From: Ligustrum vulgare
Lineage: Eukaryota > Streptophyta > Magnoliopsida > Lamiales > Oleaceae
Length of the DNA: 64,000 nt
NCBI GenBank assembly: GCA_963555705.1
Contig: OY743184.1
Location: 18,961,859-19,025,858 of the forward strand
Reading direction: 5' to 3'
The position numbers were made by a program, and so were the translations under genes. How positions within the stretch are numbered: the first letter of the stretch is position 1; each line of letters begins with the position of its first letter. Under the pieces are notes generated by a model, which made no database searches, was not told the DNA's origin, and saw nothing but the letters and a program-made list of their open reading frames with translations. Below, one piece after another: positions 35,931-47,898 of the stretch.

Positions 35931-37452
35931 GGTACCTCGTTCCAACCAGTAAGCAGTGACCACGAATAAAGATCAATTTTTCTAACGTGTCCAGTGGAAG
36001 AGACTAGTTTCTCTTATTGAATATTGGTTCAATAAATCAAAAAATTAATTAAATCATTGACTTTCTTTAAATTTTTGTCTTTTTTCTATATTATTCAATC
36101 TCAACCATTCATTAAAAGTTAAGATCATAATATTTGACTATTCAACCAAATCTAAATCATCTATTCTCCTAAAAACACTATTCATTTCAAAAAAACTCTT
36201 TTTAAAAATATCAAACACACAATAAGTATTGAAAACTGACTAAAGTAAGTCGACTTTTGCCAAATATTCAAACCCGACCCAATTCGTTTAAGCAAATTAG
36301 TTTGTCACTTCGTTGCTTCGGGGCGCAAAAACGTGGTTTAGATTTTTCAGCATGCATTGAAGAGTATATTTGGAATTTCGAAACCAATATCGGATGAATG
36401 AGAATTTACAGAGAATGAAAAATTTCTGGTTGAATTTTAACCATGCGATCACACGTAAAAAATATTATTTTCTATTTTCACGTAAAGCCGTGTGGTCACA
36501 CAATATTCCGAAAAGTTGTGTCTTTTCGAAGTGATGCATGGTTTGACTCCACACCACTTCATCTACAACCCTTCATCATCTATAAATAGGACCCTTGGAG
36601 TGTCCTATTCCTCACACCAATTATATGCTATCACAATATCATTCTCTCATCTTCCTTAAATCAAAATTCTTGCATTTTGTTGCATACATTTGATATTCTT
36701 TTTCATATTCATTTTTGGAGTACGAAAACCATATTTTGGTTCGTTGTGCCTATGTTTTGGAGTGCTACAAATACAAGTAGGAGTTGATTGCCATAAATCA
36801 TAGGCACCGTTGCACGGCAAATTTGACTTAAGGACAAAGTGATCAACACTTGCCTCGACTTTATCTTTTTTTCTTCTCTTTTCTTTTTTTGTTTCCTTAT
36901 CGTTATTCTGTTCAAATTTCGGCACGGGTTTACATATAATTATCTTATTTTTGTGGCGTCACTATACACAAAATATTCCAACATCTGTTTGATACACATT
37001 TATTCAAATCACTTTTTAATCACACACATTCCCCAAATCGCTTTTCAGCCACATGTTTTACACCTTGAAAACACAACAGTCTTTTTTTTTTTAAGATTAA
37101 ACACAACATTCTTTGTTTATAAACAAAAACTTTTTACCAAACTGAACATAAATGAATAATGTGACATTGTACTTAAGAATCTTCAACACTACTTTCAGCT
37201 TTGAATGTCCAGTTGAGGTGACGATAATGTTGAGCAATGGGTCATTGTCCAGATAAAATGTCTAGCTATTTTTTTGACAAATGTCAAGAATTGTTTAGAT
37301 GGCATAACTAATGTTGGACATTGTCTAGCACAATTAGAGATGGTAATGAGTCGGGTATAGGTCGGGTTTTCCAAACCCGTACCCCCACCCACAAAAGATT
37401 TATAACATCCATACACTACTCATTACCCATTTAAAAATGGTAAGTCTGGGAT
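35931..37452. other. Intergenic, with an LTR-like promoter region
   Basis: Contains a strong TATAAATAGG at 36581-36590 followed by a CT-rich leader, resembling a retrotransposon LTR U3/R region. No matching LTR or coding domain is found. Near 37345-37390 is a GGTCGGG/CCCGTACCC inverted phrase common in plant repeats. Confidence 0.35.
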
Positions 37453-38234
37453 TGATATGATCTGTTATGGGGATCACGAAGAATACGCGGAAATTAGACT
37501 CGAAACTCCGAAAAGCCCCAAATCCAATTGGTAGACGATAACAATGCAACCCCGACCTCACGACACAAGAACCAGGGGTATATTAAACCCGATACCCGTT
37601 ACGATGCAGAGATAAGAACCACAAAGGGGTGAACGCCACAAAGGTTGTCTAATTCTTTTGATAAGTTCGATTTGTTCAATAAGAACGAAGAAGAATAAGG
37701 GAATAACTCACCTTCAATTATCAAAATCTCAACGTTGTATTTTACAATGGAAAAGAAACATAATATAGTAAACAAAACATGAAAAAATAACCCTAGCCGC
37801 AAAACAACAATTAAAACGCGTCGTAGTTACGACCGTAAGTGACCCTCGGGTCCAAAAGTTGTTTTATTTCTTACGGCCGTGACATAGATGAATCAAAATC
37901 CCATAATTCAATTACGGCCGTGAAAAGGAAGTTTACGGCCGTAAGTCCCTTGCTGCCCAATTTATGCGATAGAGAAGTTACGATCGTAACTTCAGCCTTT
38001 ACCGTTGTAAAAGACCTTCTGCCTTCTTCTCTGGTTGTTCTTTGACCCAAATGCATTGTAATGGTTTTGGCTCTTCTTCCTTCTCGTCATCCATTGAAAA
38101 TGGAGTCTTCGACCTTGCACTTGAGCACTCGTCCATCCAAGCTTGCATAAATCCTTGCATTGCCTAGCCTCGTTATTGGACCTACCGGAACATGAAACAG
38201 GTCCTTGCTCGTTGGGCCACTCCGGTACTCATCA
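37453..38234 (-). repeat. 3' LTR of chromovirus remnant, with TTACGGCCGTAA cluster
   Basis: On the minus strand it starts TGATGAGTACCGG after a polypurine tract AATAGGGAGGGGA (38235-38247) and ends GATCATATCA. Between 37813 and 38010 it holds about six versions of the palindrome TTACGGCCGTAA. Confidence 0.65.
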
Positions 38235-38249
38235 TCCCCTCCCTATTGA

Positions 38250-41200
38250 AAATGATTCATCCTCGAATCATCACCTGCATCAAACATAGAAAGGCCAGCG
38301 ACATAAAAGAAGCATATACATTATACTCACCTGGAAGATCCAGCTTGTATGCATTTTCGTTTATCTTCTCGATGACTTCAAAAGGTCCATCTCCCCTTGC
38401 TGCAACTCAGATTTTCGTTGTGTCGGGAACCGCTCCTTTTGCAAGTACATCCACACCCAATCACCTGATTCAAATGTCACATGCATCTGCCCTTTGTTTG
38501 CTCGGGATACATAATGCTCGTTCTTCTTTTCTATTTGGTCCATCACCTTCTCATGGATTGACTTTACAAGCTTAGCCTTTTTCTCCCCGTCCAAACTGCT
38601 CCTTTCATCTACAAGCAAATGAATTAAATCAAAAGGAGTTAATGGGTTGAAACCACAAACAATCTTAGAAGGTGAATATGATGTAGTAGAATGCACAGCC
38701 CTATTATAAGCAAATTCTACAAATGGTAAACACTCTTCTCAACTTTTCAGGTTCTTATTTATGATGGTGCGAAGGAGTTGGGTTAATGTTCTATTTACTA
38801 CCTCTATTTGTCCATCAGTTTGAGGGTGACATGTAGTTGTAAACAACAATTTGGTACCCATCTTCCCCCAAAAAACATTCCAGAAGTAACTAAGAAACTT
38901 AACGTCTCTATCAGATACAATGCTCCTGGGTACCCCATGTAGGCTTACAATTTCCCTAAAGAATAAATCTGCTATATTTGTAGCATCATCAGTAATGTGA
39001 CATGGGATAAAATGTGTCATTTTGCTAAACCTATCTACTACCACAAATATGGAATCCCTACCTTTTTTTGTCCTAGGCAAACCTAAAACAAAATCTATAG
39101 ATATGTCCACTCAAGGTTCATTAGGCACATGCAAATGAGTGTACAATCCCTATGGTAGGACCCTAGACTTAGTCTGTTTACAAGTCATGCATCGATCACA
39201 AATGTGATAAACATCTTTTTTTTCATTTTAGGCCAATAAAAGTGTTCCTACAATATTTCTAAGATTTTTAAGACACCAAAATGTCCCATTAACCCCCCAC
39301 CATGAGCCTCACGCACTAACAATTCACGCATAGAACAATTTGGTATACAAAGTTTATTTTCCCTAAACAAGTATCCTTCATGCCTATAAAACTTATCAAT
39401 CGCACACTTTTCACATGAAGCATAAATGGTAGAAAAATCAGGATCATCAACATACATACCTTTAATATATTCAAACCCAAGCAACTTTGCATTTAAATAA
39501 TTTAGAAGTACGTACCTACAAGAAAGGGCATCTGCTACCACATTCTCCTTACCTTGTTTGTAGCGGATGACATAAGGAAATGTCTCTATGAATTCCATCC
39601 ATCGAGCATGCCTTTTATTTAGCTTACCTTGCCCCTTGAGATGCTTCAGTGACTCATGATCAGGGTGTATGAAAAATTCTTTTGGCCACAGATTGATGAG
39701 ATCCCAATCGAGGAATCTCGTCGAACAACGTGGAATAACGAAATTAAAACCTAGAAAAGATCTAGATCAGATTTAAACACAAAAATAAACAAGAACACAA
39801 GGAAATAAATAACGGAATTAAAGATAGATCGACGATAAAACTTTGACCCGACAATCACGATGCAATTAATGACGATGCGGATTGAAGAACCAAGATTGGT
39901 GAACGCCACAAGGGTTGTCAATTCCTTGATAAGTTCGTTGGGTGAACGCCACAAAGATTGGATCTTTGATAAGTTTAAGAAAAAGGGAATAACTCAACCT
40001 TTCAATTTTGGAGAATCTTCTCTCAATTTAATTCATAAACTCAAACTGTTCTTTACAATCATGAAAAGGAATATATATAAATAAGAAAAATAACCTAGCC
40101 GGTAATTGGGCTAAAAATAGAATTCTAATTAAACTAAAATAGGAAAATAACTTAAAAACGGAAAAATAATCAAGAAAACACGAAAATCCGAAAAAATCAT
40201 ATTTACGACCGTGATGAACTCATTTACGGCCGTAAATGACTTTCTGTTTAAGACTTACGGTCGTAACCATTTTTACGGCCGTGATGAACTCATTTACGGC
40301 CGTAAATAACTATGAAATTTTGTAATTCTTCATTTAAACCCGAGGCGGAGTTACGACCGTGAGAATTATTCTTTACGGCCGTAATGAAGGTTCTGCTCAA
40401 ATTTGCAATAGCTGTGTTACGTCCGTAACTTCCACTCTTACGACCGTAAGATGACTTCTGCACATTTTTCCCCTCTGAACTTCGATTCCTTGCTTCGGCT
40501 TGATCCTTTCTTCCTCCTGGCTCGACCCCAACACGGAACTTGCTCCATTTTCCACATAGATCACCATTATACATCTGATGGCTCGACTTCGCCCTTCGAT
40601 GCCTGGTCCAGAACGTATCACAAATAGTGCTGCTACGTTTCCAATGCTCGAATAAGAGAATAAAGCTCCTTGTCATATGTTTGGATAGTTTAGTGCTACC
40701 CCATTCAATTTTTCACTAAAATACGCGATTGGCCTCTTTTCCTGCATAAGAACAGCTCTAATTCCTAATCCTGATGCATCACACTCCATCTCAGAAGTTT
40801 GGTTAAATTTAGGTAACGCCAAAATCGGTGCAGAACATAACCTATCTTTAAGCAAATTAAAAGCATTTTCTTGGGCGACCCCCCAATGGAATCCTGCACT
40901 TTTCTTAACTATTTCTGTGAGTGGTGCATCAAGTGTACTAAAGTCCTTAACAAACCTCTTATAGAAACCAGCTAACCCATGAAAGCTCCTAACCTCAGTA
41001 ATGATTTTTGGGGTTGGCCACTCTTTAATGACTCGAATTTTCTCTTCATCAACTTCAACACCATTACCACTAACAACAAATCCTAGAAAACCACTTTCTC
41101 CATGCAAAAAGTACACTTTTTAAAATTAGCATATAGTTTTTTAGTTTTCAAAACTTCCAAAACAGACCTTAAATGTTCAATATGATCACCTAAGCTCTTA

Positions 41201-42412
41201 CTATATACCAAAAATATCATCAAAGTATACCACAACAAATTTTCCAATAAAAGCACGCAAGACATGGTTCATTAATCTCATGAAAGTACTAGGTGCATTA
41301 GATAGGCCAAATGGCAGAACCAACCATTCATATAAACCATATTTGGTTTTGAAAGCGATTTTCCATTCATCACCTTCATTCATGCTCATTTGGTGATAAC
41401 CACTTTTGAGATCTATTTTACTAAACATACATGCCCCATGCAACTCATCAAGCATATCATCTAATCTAGGTATAGGATGGTGATACTTTACCGTGATATT
41501 GTTGACTGCTCTACAATCCACGCACATCCTCCAAGTTCCATCCTTCTTGGGCACTAGCAAAACTGGTACTGCACATGGGTTCATGCTTTCTCTGAATTAG
41601 TCCTTGCTCAACAATTCCTCAACTTTCCTTTGAAGCTCCTTTGTTTCTTCCGAATTACTCCTATAAGCTGGCATGTTCGGGATGACAGCTCTTGGCACGA
41701 AATCAATTTGGTGCTCAATCCCATGAATAGGTGGAAGCCTGCTAGGTATTTCCTCGGGAAACAAGTCTTCAAATTCTTGCAAAAGAGACACAGCTAAACT
41801 AGGGAGGGGGTGGTTAGCCTCATCAAGTGCAAGGAAGGATTCCTTGTACATTAACAAAATCACTGGCTTATTTTCAAAAATGGCTCTGGTAATCTCACTT
41901 TGTTTTGCGTAGAAGCTCACTTTTGTTTTCACTCTGTTTTCTTTTCTGGCACTCTTCACACCCTCTCTTTTTCTGGGATCGTGGTCTCAACTCTCTTTTA
42001 ATCACTCAATTCTCCTTTTTCTGGGATCATGGTCCCAACTCTCTTTTGTTCACTCAACTCTCCTTTTTCTAGGAACGTGGTTCCAACTCTCTTTTTCTCT
42101 TCCTCACTTTTTAGTTTTAATTGGTCCTCATAGACCTGTTGTGGTGACAAAGGCATAAGTTTGACATTTTTCCCATCTTTGGTGAAGGTGTATCTATTTT
42201 TATAACCGTCGTGAATAACCTTTCTATTAAATTGTCACGACCAGCCCAACAAGATGTGCCCCGCATACATGGGAACCACATCACAAACCACCCTATCTTC
42301 ATACTTCCCAATTGCAAGATCAATTACCACTTGCTTATTCACCTTAATCTCTCCCGGCTCATTTAACCACTGCAGTCTGTAAGGCCTAGGGTGTTTTAGT
42401 ACAGGTAGACAC
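38250..42412 (-). pseudogene. Chromovirus pol remnant
   Basis: Reading right to left: protease part KYEDRVVCDVVPMYAGHILL (about 42300-42235). RT follows in two blocks, 41959-41597 and 41584-41201, with [32 protein letters not shown] and the catalytic YFDD. RNase H is at 41116-40673 ([10 protein letters not shown]). After the solo LTR the RNase H tail, zinc-binding region (39598-39248) and integrase core (39110-38739) follow. The last block, 38696 to about 38320, ends in a GDGPFEVIEKINENAYKLDL C-terminal motif. Frameshifts between blocks and stop codons make it non-functional. Confidence 0.85.
39694..40620 (-). mobile_element. Solo LTR with dense TTACGGCCGTAA palindromes
   Basis: 927 bp, TG...CA ends, flanked by CAGAT (39689-39693) and CAAAT (40621-40625), a 5-bp duplication with one mismatch. 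It splits the host RNase H codons precisely: host sequence rejoins as a continuous HYLWPKEF-type frame. Shares the phrase GAACGCCACAA and the palindrome cluster with the LTR at 37453-38234. At least eight palindrome copies lie between 40200 and 40455. Confidence 0.8.
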
Positions 42413-44055
42413 TTTCCAGACACTACCCCAAATGCACACTTCGCTGGATTGAGTTTCATTCGATATTTCCTCAACACCTCGAAGGTCTCTGATAAATGGC
42501 GGATATGATCCGCGGCGACCATGCTCTTGACCAACATGTCATCGACATACACCTCCATGGCGTTTCCCAATTGTTCCGAAAACATGCGATTCACCAGCCT
42601 TTGATAGGTAACTCCCGCATTTTTCAAGCCGAATGGCATTGCTTTGTAACAATAGAGTCCTCTATCTGTTATAAACGAAGTATGCTCCTCGTCCGATTCA
42701 CACATGGGGATTTGATTGTACCAGGAGTAGGCATCCATGAAGCTCAGCAGTTCATGCCCTGTTGTTGAGTCAACCAACTGATCGATCCGGGGCAGTGGGA
42801 AACTGTCTTTTGGACATGTCTGGTTCAAGTTTGAAAAATCAATACATACCCTCAATTTCCCATTGTGTTTTGGTACCAACACAGTGTTTGGTACCCACTT
42901 CGGATAGCGGGATTCTCTGATGAAGCCATTTTTCAACAGCTTCGTGACCTCGTCTTTCAAGGCCTCATATTTGTCTGAACTCATGGGTCTTCTCTTCTGC
43001 CTATGCCCGGGGCTTCGAGGGTCAATCTGGAGTCTGTGGCAGGCCTCTTTAGGATCAATCACAACCATGTCGCCATGCTTCCACGCGAATACATCGAGAT
43101 TTTTAAGTAAGAAATTCTTCAATTGATCTTTGTATTCAATTGGTGAATCCAACCCAATCTGCAATTCCTTGATTGGGTCATGTGGGTCTACGCCGAAGCA
43201 TTCTAGCCTTTCTGCCGAGGTGTAGCAATTGTCTCCTGCAATTCTTGGTTCCAGATCTTCCAAGTCTTCTTCTAGTGTCATCGTGATGTCCTTATTTTCA
43301 AAGAGCTCTCCACCCAATCTTTCAGGGTCTGGAGCAGCCTCGGCCATGGCTACATCGCTATTCATGTTCAAACTTCGATCTTGAAACTTTCGGATTGCGT
43401 TCGTGTAACAGGCCCGCGACTCAGTTTGGCTTCCCCTTAAAATTGCAACGCCATGCTCCGTGGGGAATTTCATGCAAATGTATTTCGTATGCGTTGCAGC
43501 CCCCAAGTCAATGAGGCCTGGTCTCCCAATTGAGCCATGATAGGAGGATATTTTGTCCACAACCAAAAATTCCATGGGGATTCTAGAAATAGTTGGTGCT
43601 TGCCCCACCTCAGTTATTAGGGTTATGGACCCTCTGGGGTTATGTTGTCTCCCGTGAATCCATATATTGGATCTGAGACCAGAATAAGGGGAGTGTTGAT
43701 CCCCATTTTATCGAACGTTACCCCGTAAATCACATTTACCGAGGCACCATCATCAACCATCATCCGTGATAACCCATTCCGAGCCACCACTACCCTGATA
43801 ACCAATGCTTGTGGGGGAAATGTACTTAAATGGCATCGTCTTGGGTGAATGTGATTGGCTCTGTCCGAGGCATCCCTAAAGGATGTGAATGGATATGGTA
43901 ATTCACGTTGGTGAGTTGTTTGGCCTCTCTGATGTACCTCTTTTGGGAGTTGTTTGTGCTCCCGCCTGGGTGGGGGCCTCCCAGTATTGTGTCAATTTCA
44001 CGAATGGGGAGGTCGGCCACAGGTACAGGTGGTTCCCGTGTATCTTTAGCATGCG
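42413..44055 (-). pseudogene. Second Tat element: protease and RT part
   Basis: Minus-strand pol of a Tat element closely related to 5002-17072 but better preserved. The protease block 43805-43623 has an intact VDDGASVNVIY. The RT ORF 43608-42413 has LRVCIDFSNLNQTCPKD, FMDAYSWYNQIP and catalytic YVDD. The 457-codon frame (43608-42235) passes through the junction at about 42408-42412 into chromovirus protease without a stop, so its last about 60 residues belong to another element. The gag part is at 52541-52960, separated by the LOG-carrying retrotransposon. Confidence 0.85.
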
Positions 44056-44060
44056 CCAAG
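44056..44060. repeat. Target-site duplication CCAAG, left copy
   Basis: CCAAG precedes the LTR start TGTAGCGACC. An identical CCAAG follows the right LTR at 52536-52540. Removing the element and one copy restores the Tat reading frame. Confidence 0.95.
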
Positions 44061-44354
44061 TGTAGCGACCAAGAATTTTTACGCGATTAATAATTATTTT
44101 AATAGAAAATCGTGTCGCTACTATTTCACCCATTTTTATTAAGTAACGCCGTGACGTATTCGTATAGCCAAGTCAAGAAATAATCGAGATCGTTCGATTT
44201 TAAATTAAATTCCGAATTTCTAAAAATATCTCCATTCTCTTGATTTAAAATATATTAAGTCCAAGTACTTAATTCAATGTTATCCCAATATTTATTTATA
44301 CAAAAATTACTTTTATTATTGAAATTAAGAAAATATATGCAAGCATGGGAGGTT

Positions 44355-44844
44355 CCATTATATGTAATCATGAAGAGCATAATATTTGTATAAATATGGA
44401 AAAGTATATGAATGATTTATATACTCCATTATATATAATCATGAAGAGCATAATATTTGTATAAATATGGAAAAGTATATGAATGATTGATAAGACTCCA
44501 TTATATGTAATCATGAAGAGCATAATATTTGTATAAATATGGAAAAGTATATGAATGATTTATATACTCCATTATATATAATCATGAAGAGCATAATATT
44601 TGTATAAATATGGAAAAGTATATGAATGATTTATATACTCCATTATATATAATCATGAAGAGCATAATATTTGTATAAATATGGAAAAGTATATGAATGA
44701 TTGATAAGACTCCATTATATATAATCATGAAGAGCATAATATTTGTATAAATATGGAAAAATATATGAATGATTGATAAGACTCCATTATATATAATCAT
44801 GAAGAGCATATTATTTGTATAAATATGGAAAAGTATATGAATGG
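44355..44844 (+). repeat. Seven-unit 71/72-bp tandem array in 5' LTR
   Basis: Units start CCATTATAT at 44355, 44426, 44498, 44569, 44640, 44712 and 44784. They alternate two spacer types (TTTATATACT and TTGATAAGACT). The same array is at 50615-51104 in the other LTR. Confidence 0.9.
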
Positions 44845-45069
44845 TGCTTTACTTTAAGAAAAGGATGTGTTAAAATTAATAGAATTGAATGATTATGTTT
44901 ACAATATGCCAACTTTATACATCTATTTAAACCCATCTCTTTTACACACAACTCTACACATATACACTTATTTCCAATCTCTTGACAAAATCCACAAGTA
45001 AGAGAAATTCAAGGTGGTCAAGAAAGTTTTGGTCCATTTACTACTACACTTCATTTTAATCTTTTAAAA

Positions 45070-45225
45070 GGTAAGTATATTTTATGTTTTTATGAAAAGT
45101 AAGTATGTTTTTATGAAAGGTAAATACACCTTATGTTTTTATGAAAAGTAAGTATATTTTATGTTTTTATGAAAAGTAAGTATGTTTTTATGAAAGGTAA
45201 ATACACCTTATGTTTTTATGAAAAT
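45070..45225 (+). repeat. GTAAGTATGTTTTTATGAAA tandem array, short form
   Basis: Short repeats of about 24 bp rich in TTATGTTTTTATGAAA. In the 3' LTR the corresponding array (51330-52024) is 539 bp longer. Confidence 0.85.
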
Positions 45226-45738
45226 GTTTGGATCATTGCTATGAAATCAATCTCACAAGATTGTTATGGGTTCCATATGATATGTTTATGATTATGCTAA
45301 GGGGACCGGAGTTTAGTAGCGCTACACATAAGAATTCTTGCCATTTAAGTTCGGTAAAATTCTTGTGTCTCCCTATGTTTATGAGTATTTCGATCCTATC
45401 CTATGTTATGATGAAAATGATCCATATGCTTTCAAAAGAAAATTTATGCTTGGTATACTTACTGGGATTTTATAAATCTCACTCCACGATATTTACCATT
45501 TTCAGATAATTGAAGGTTCGAGGCGATCAACATGGAAGTGGCAAAAGTGGTTAAGATTGATGAGATAATTATGTTGAACTTTATGTAAGAAAATTATGTT
45601 CTATTTTTATTCACAAATAAAATTATGGGATTCTAATTATTCTTTTGAATAATTTTACATTACTATTTAAGTCTCGATAATATGATATGAGTCACTTTTA
45701 GTGGCACTCGAATGGTCGAGAATTCGGGTCGTCACAGT

Positions 45739-45750
45739 TGGTATCAGAGC
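45739..45750 (+). promoter_or_regulatory. tRNA-Met primer-binding site
   Basis: TGGTATCAGAGC two bases after the 5' LTR, the standard plant primer for minus-strand DNA synthesis. It fixes the element's orientation as plus. Confidence 0.93.
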
Positions 45751-45961
45751 AAAGAGTTTTAAAAACGATTCTGTAGATTTTTGAAATTTTATTTCTTTAA
45801 AAAAAAAAAAAAAATCACTATTCACGTGAACAGTAAAACGACGTGCTATTCATGATGAACAGTGAACGAAATCACTATTCATTATAAAAAAAAAAAAGTT
45901 GAATTTTCACATGTCAAGTATGGTTATGATTTTGAAAAGCATGATGAAATTTGATGTGCGA

Positions 45962-46020
45962 ATTTCAAGGACAAAATTCATTTTAAGCAAGGGAGTTTGT
46001 AATGTCCTGAAAATTTTATG
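45962..46020 (+). repeat. Internal second polypurine-tract/LTR-start-like junction
   Basis: AATTTCAAGGACAAAATTC, then an AAGCAAGGGAG purine run, then TGTAATGTCCTGAAAATTTT. This is the order pol-tail, polypurine tract, LTR start of a related element. It suggests the interior was assembled by recombination with another LTR element, whose LTR fragment continues to the right for an unknown distance. Confidence 0.5.
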
Positions 46021-46646
46021 GAATATAATTAGTTAGTGATATGATGTTTATATTGATGTGTTTGATAAATTTCTAGAAGTTCGGGGACTAAAGGAAAAAT
46101 AAGATTTGACGATAAATTTTATTTGGGTTAAGTTATTAATTGTTGATGGGGAGATAATTACTATATCGATATTGGATTTGTTTTGAAGATTGTGATTAAT
46201 TAGGAATTATGATTCAAGAAAATGTTGATTTGGATACAACCACATTAAATTATTGTTGATTAAAGGAAAATAAGATTATATGAAATATTTTAACTCATCA
46301 CTCTACTATGTCACTCTCCACGTATTGACTCCTCGAACCAGGTATGTTATATGCTTTGCAAGTCATTTACGATTTTATTAAGACATGTTAAGTATGAAAT
46401 CTTCATATGTTATGAATCTTTAAGTGAAATATACATGTTGAGTATGATATGAATTGATAGAAGCCTGAATTTTAATTTATTCCTTTTTATGTAGAATCAT
46501 GAGACATAGAGGATATTGATATGAATTTTGGTTCATATTAAGCTTAGTAAGACTGACTAAATTAGAAAAATAAGTTGGTTCGTAACTTTTGCCAAAAAAT
46601 ATATGGAATAATATATTAAACAAACAAAATTAATAATGAATTTGTA
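46021..46646. other. Noncoding interior
   Basis: AT-rich, no ORF. Possibly the remainder of the LTR fragment starting at 45999. Confidence 0.4.
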
Positions 46647-46830
46647 CAATAATTTATCCCTTTATCACTACCTTTGTGTAAAAACAAGGGAAAAACTGTG
46701 GATGGTTATTAGTACTTCCTCTTCAAGTTTCAATTTTCGGTTCAATAATTTATCCCTTTATCACTACCTTTGCTTAAAAGCAAGGAAAAACTGTGGATGA
46801 TTATTGGTACCACTCTTCAAGTTTCAATTC
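46647..46830. repeat. Two-copy 96-bp repeat with hairpins
   Basis: Copies start CAATAATTTATCCC at 46647 and 46743. Each contains a hairpin-capable block (CCTTTGTGTAAAAACAAGG and CCTTTGCTTAAAAGCAAGG) and ends in CTTCAAGTTTCAATT. Confidence 0.75.
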
Positions 46831-47665
46831 TGAAAAAAATTCGGAAAGAAAGAAAGAGAACGGGTGTTGAGCATAATGGGAATAATATGACTTAAGAATG
46901 ATTTTCAAAATAATTGTTGTCCTCGAGTTTAGAAATGATGAACCTTAAATGGACTTTGCATAATTGATTTTAGACATGGCACTAAGTATAAGAAGTCAAC
47001 AGAAATGATTAGAAATATGTTCAGATTATCTATCATTTAGATTTAATGAGAAATAGCGAGCCAATTTTATGAAGTTTTATGAGATGTTAAGATTATAAGT
47101 GATATGATTTTAATGAGACTTTTATGAGAAGCATTATGAAGTTAGAGATTTAAAGATTTGGTTATTGGGAATTAAGTAATGGCTATTATGTTGAGTAAGT
47201 GAATTATGCCTCTATATTGAAGAGAAATTTATTATGAACTTTGGCCTTGTGATATTGAAAAATATGATTTGAAATTGTTATGTTGAGGAATTATGAATTG
47301 AATTATGGGATATTTTTTTGATGATATTGAAGTGTTGGAATCGTTTTCAATATTTTTAGATCGTTGTGATCAAATGTGGAGTTATTTATTATTGTGAGTT
47401 ATGAAGTATGCTTATGGTTTGGGATAAGTCCAAATTTCAAAGGAAACTCTGCCTAGAATTTTATCGTTTGGAATTAAGAGCATAGTATGGTATGCAATCA
47501 CTAAGAGAATTGAGGTTAGACATGCAAATTCATTTACATCACAAACGAGATTTAGTAGATGATAACAGAGATATTATTATTTTCTCGTAAGGAGAACACA
47601 CAAGAGTCACACTGGAAAGAAATACATGAAACACGCAAAAGCAAAAGAAAGCAACATGGGAAATT
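46831..47665. other. Noncoding interior
   Basis: No ORF, RNA gene or repeat recognised between the hairpin repeat and the stem-loop array. Confidence 0.4.
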
Positions 47666-47896
47666 CCTCAAATTGAGAGATGTGTTTCCGGAGTAGCCGT
47701 ATCCTACCACCTCTGACCTTTTGAGGAAATAAAGAAACCTTCAAAGAGGTGTGTTTCGAGAGTAAGAATACTCCGTAATCTACCACCTGGAACCTTTGAG
47801 GTACACACAAGATTTAAACATTAAGGAAATCCTAGGAAATTAGAGGGGTGTCTCGAGAGTAAGAATACTCCGTACTCTACCCCCACCTATTCTAAG
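47666..47896 (-). repeat. Three tandem stem-loop units after the LOG stop codon
   Basis: Units at 47666-47726, 47738-47801 and 47831-47896. Units 1 and 2 begin CCTCAAA or CCTTCAAAG and end TTTTGAGG or CTTTGAGG, so each folds back on itself. A GGTGTG...CCACC inner pair follows, and units 2 and 3 share the core hairpin GAGTA-AGAA-TACTC (47760-47773 in unit 2). Sequence varies while pairing is kept in several places, hinting at RNA structure. On the minus strand the array starts within three bases of the LOG stop codon and would be in its 3' UTR. Confidence 0.6.
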
Positions 47897-47898
47897 AT

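Larger units (their letters stand above)
37453..42412 (-). mobile_element. Chromovirus-like Ty3/gypsy remnant
   Basis: Minus-strand element with 3' LTR, polypurine tract, integrase, RNase H, RT and part of the protease. The 5' half, including gag and the 5' LTR, is missing because sequence beyond 42412 is a Tat element. Integrase motifs (for example [20 protein letters not shown] and [14 protein letters not shown]) fit plant chromoviruses. A solo LTR of the same or a close family is inserted at 39694-40620. Confidence 0.8.
44061..45736 (+). repeat. 5' LTR of the LOG-carrying element
   Basis: 1676 bp, starts TGTAGCGACC and ends GGGTCGTCACA. Contains two tandem arrays (44355-44844 and 45070-45225) and a TATA-like TATTTAA at 44924 followed by a CA-rich leader, a likely U3/R boundary. 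The 93-codon frame at 45228-45509 recurs identically in the other LTR (52027-52308) and is LTR sequence. Confidence 0.93.

Noticed and set aside
37871..38056. Short ORFs over the TTACGGCCGTAA cluster
   Set aside because: Palindromic LTR sequence opens frames on both strands by chance.
44355..44844. Regular direct repeats resembling a CRISPR array
   Set aside because: Contiguous 71/72-bp tandem units with no unique spacers, inside an LTR of a plant retrotransposon.
45228..45509. 93-codon ORF, repeated exactly at 52027-52308
   Set aside because: It lies inside both LTRs of the same element; its double occurrence is explained by LTR identity and it has no domain.
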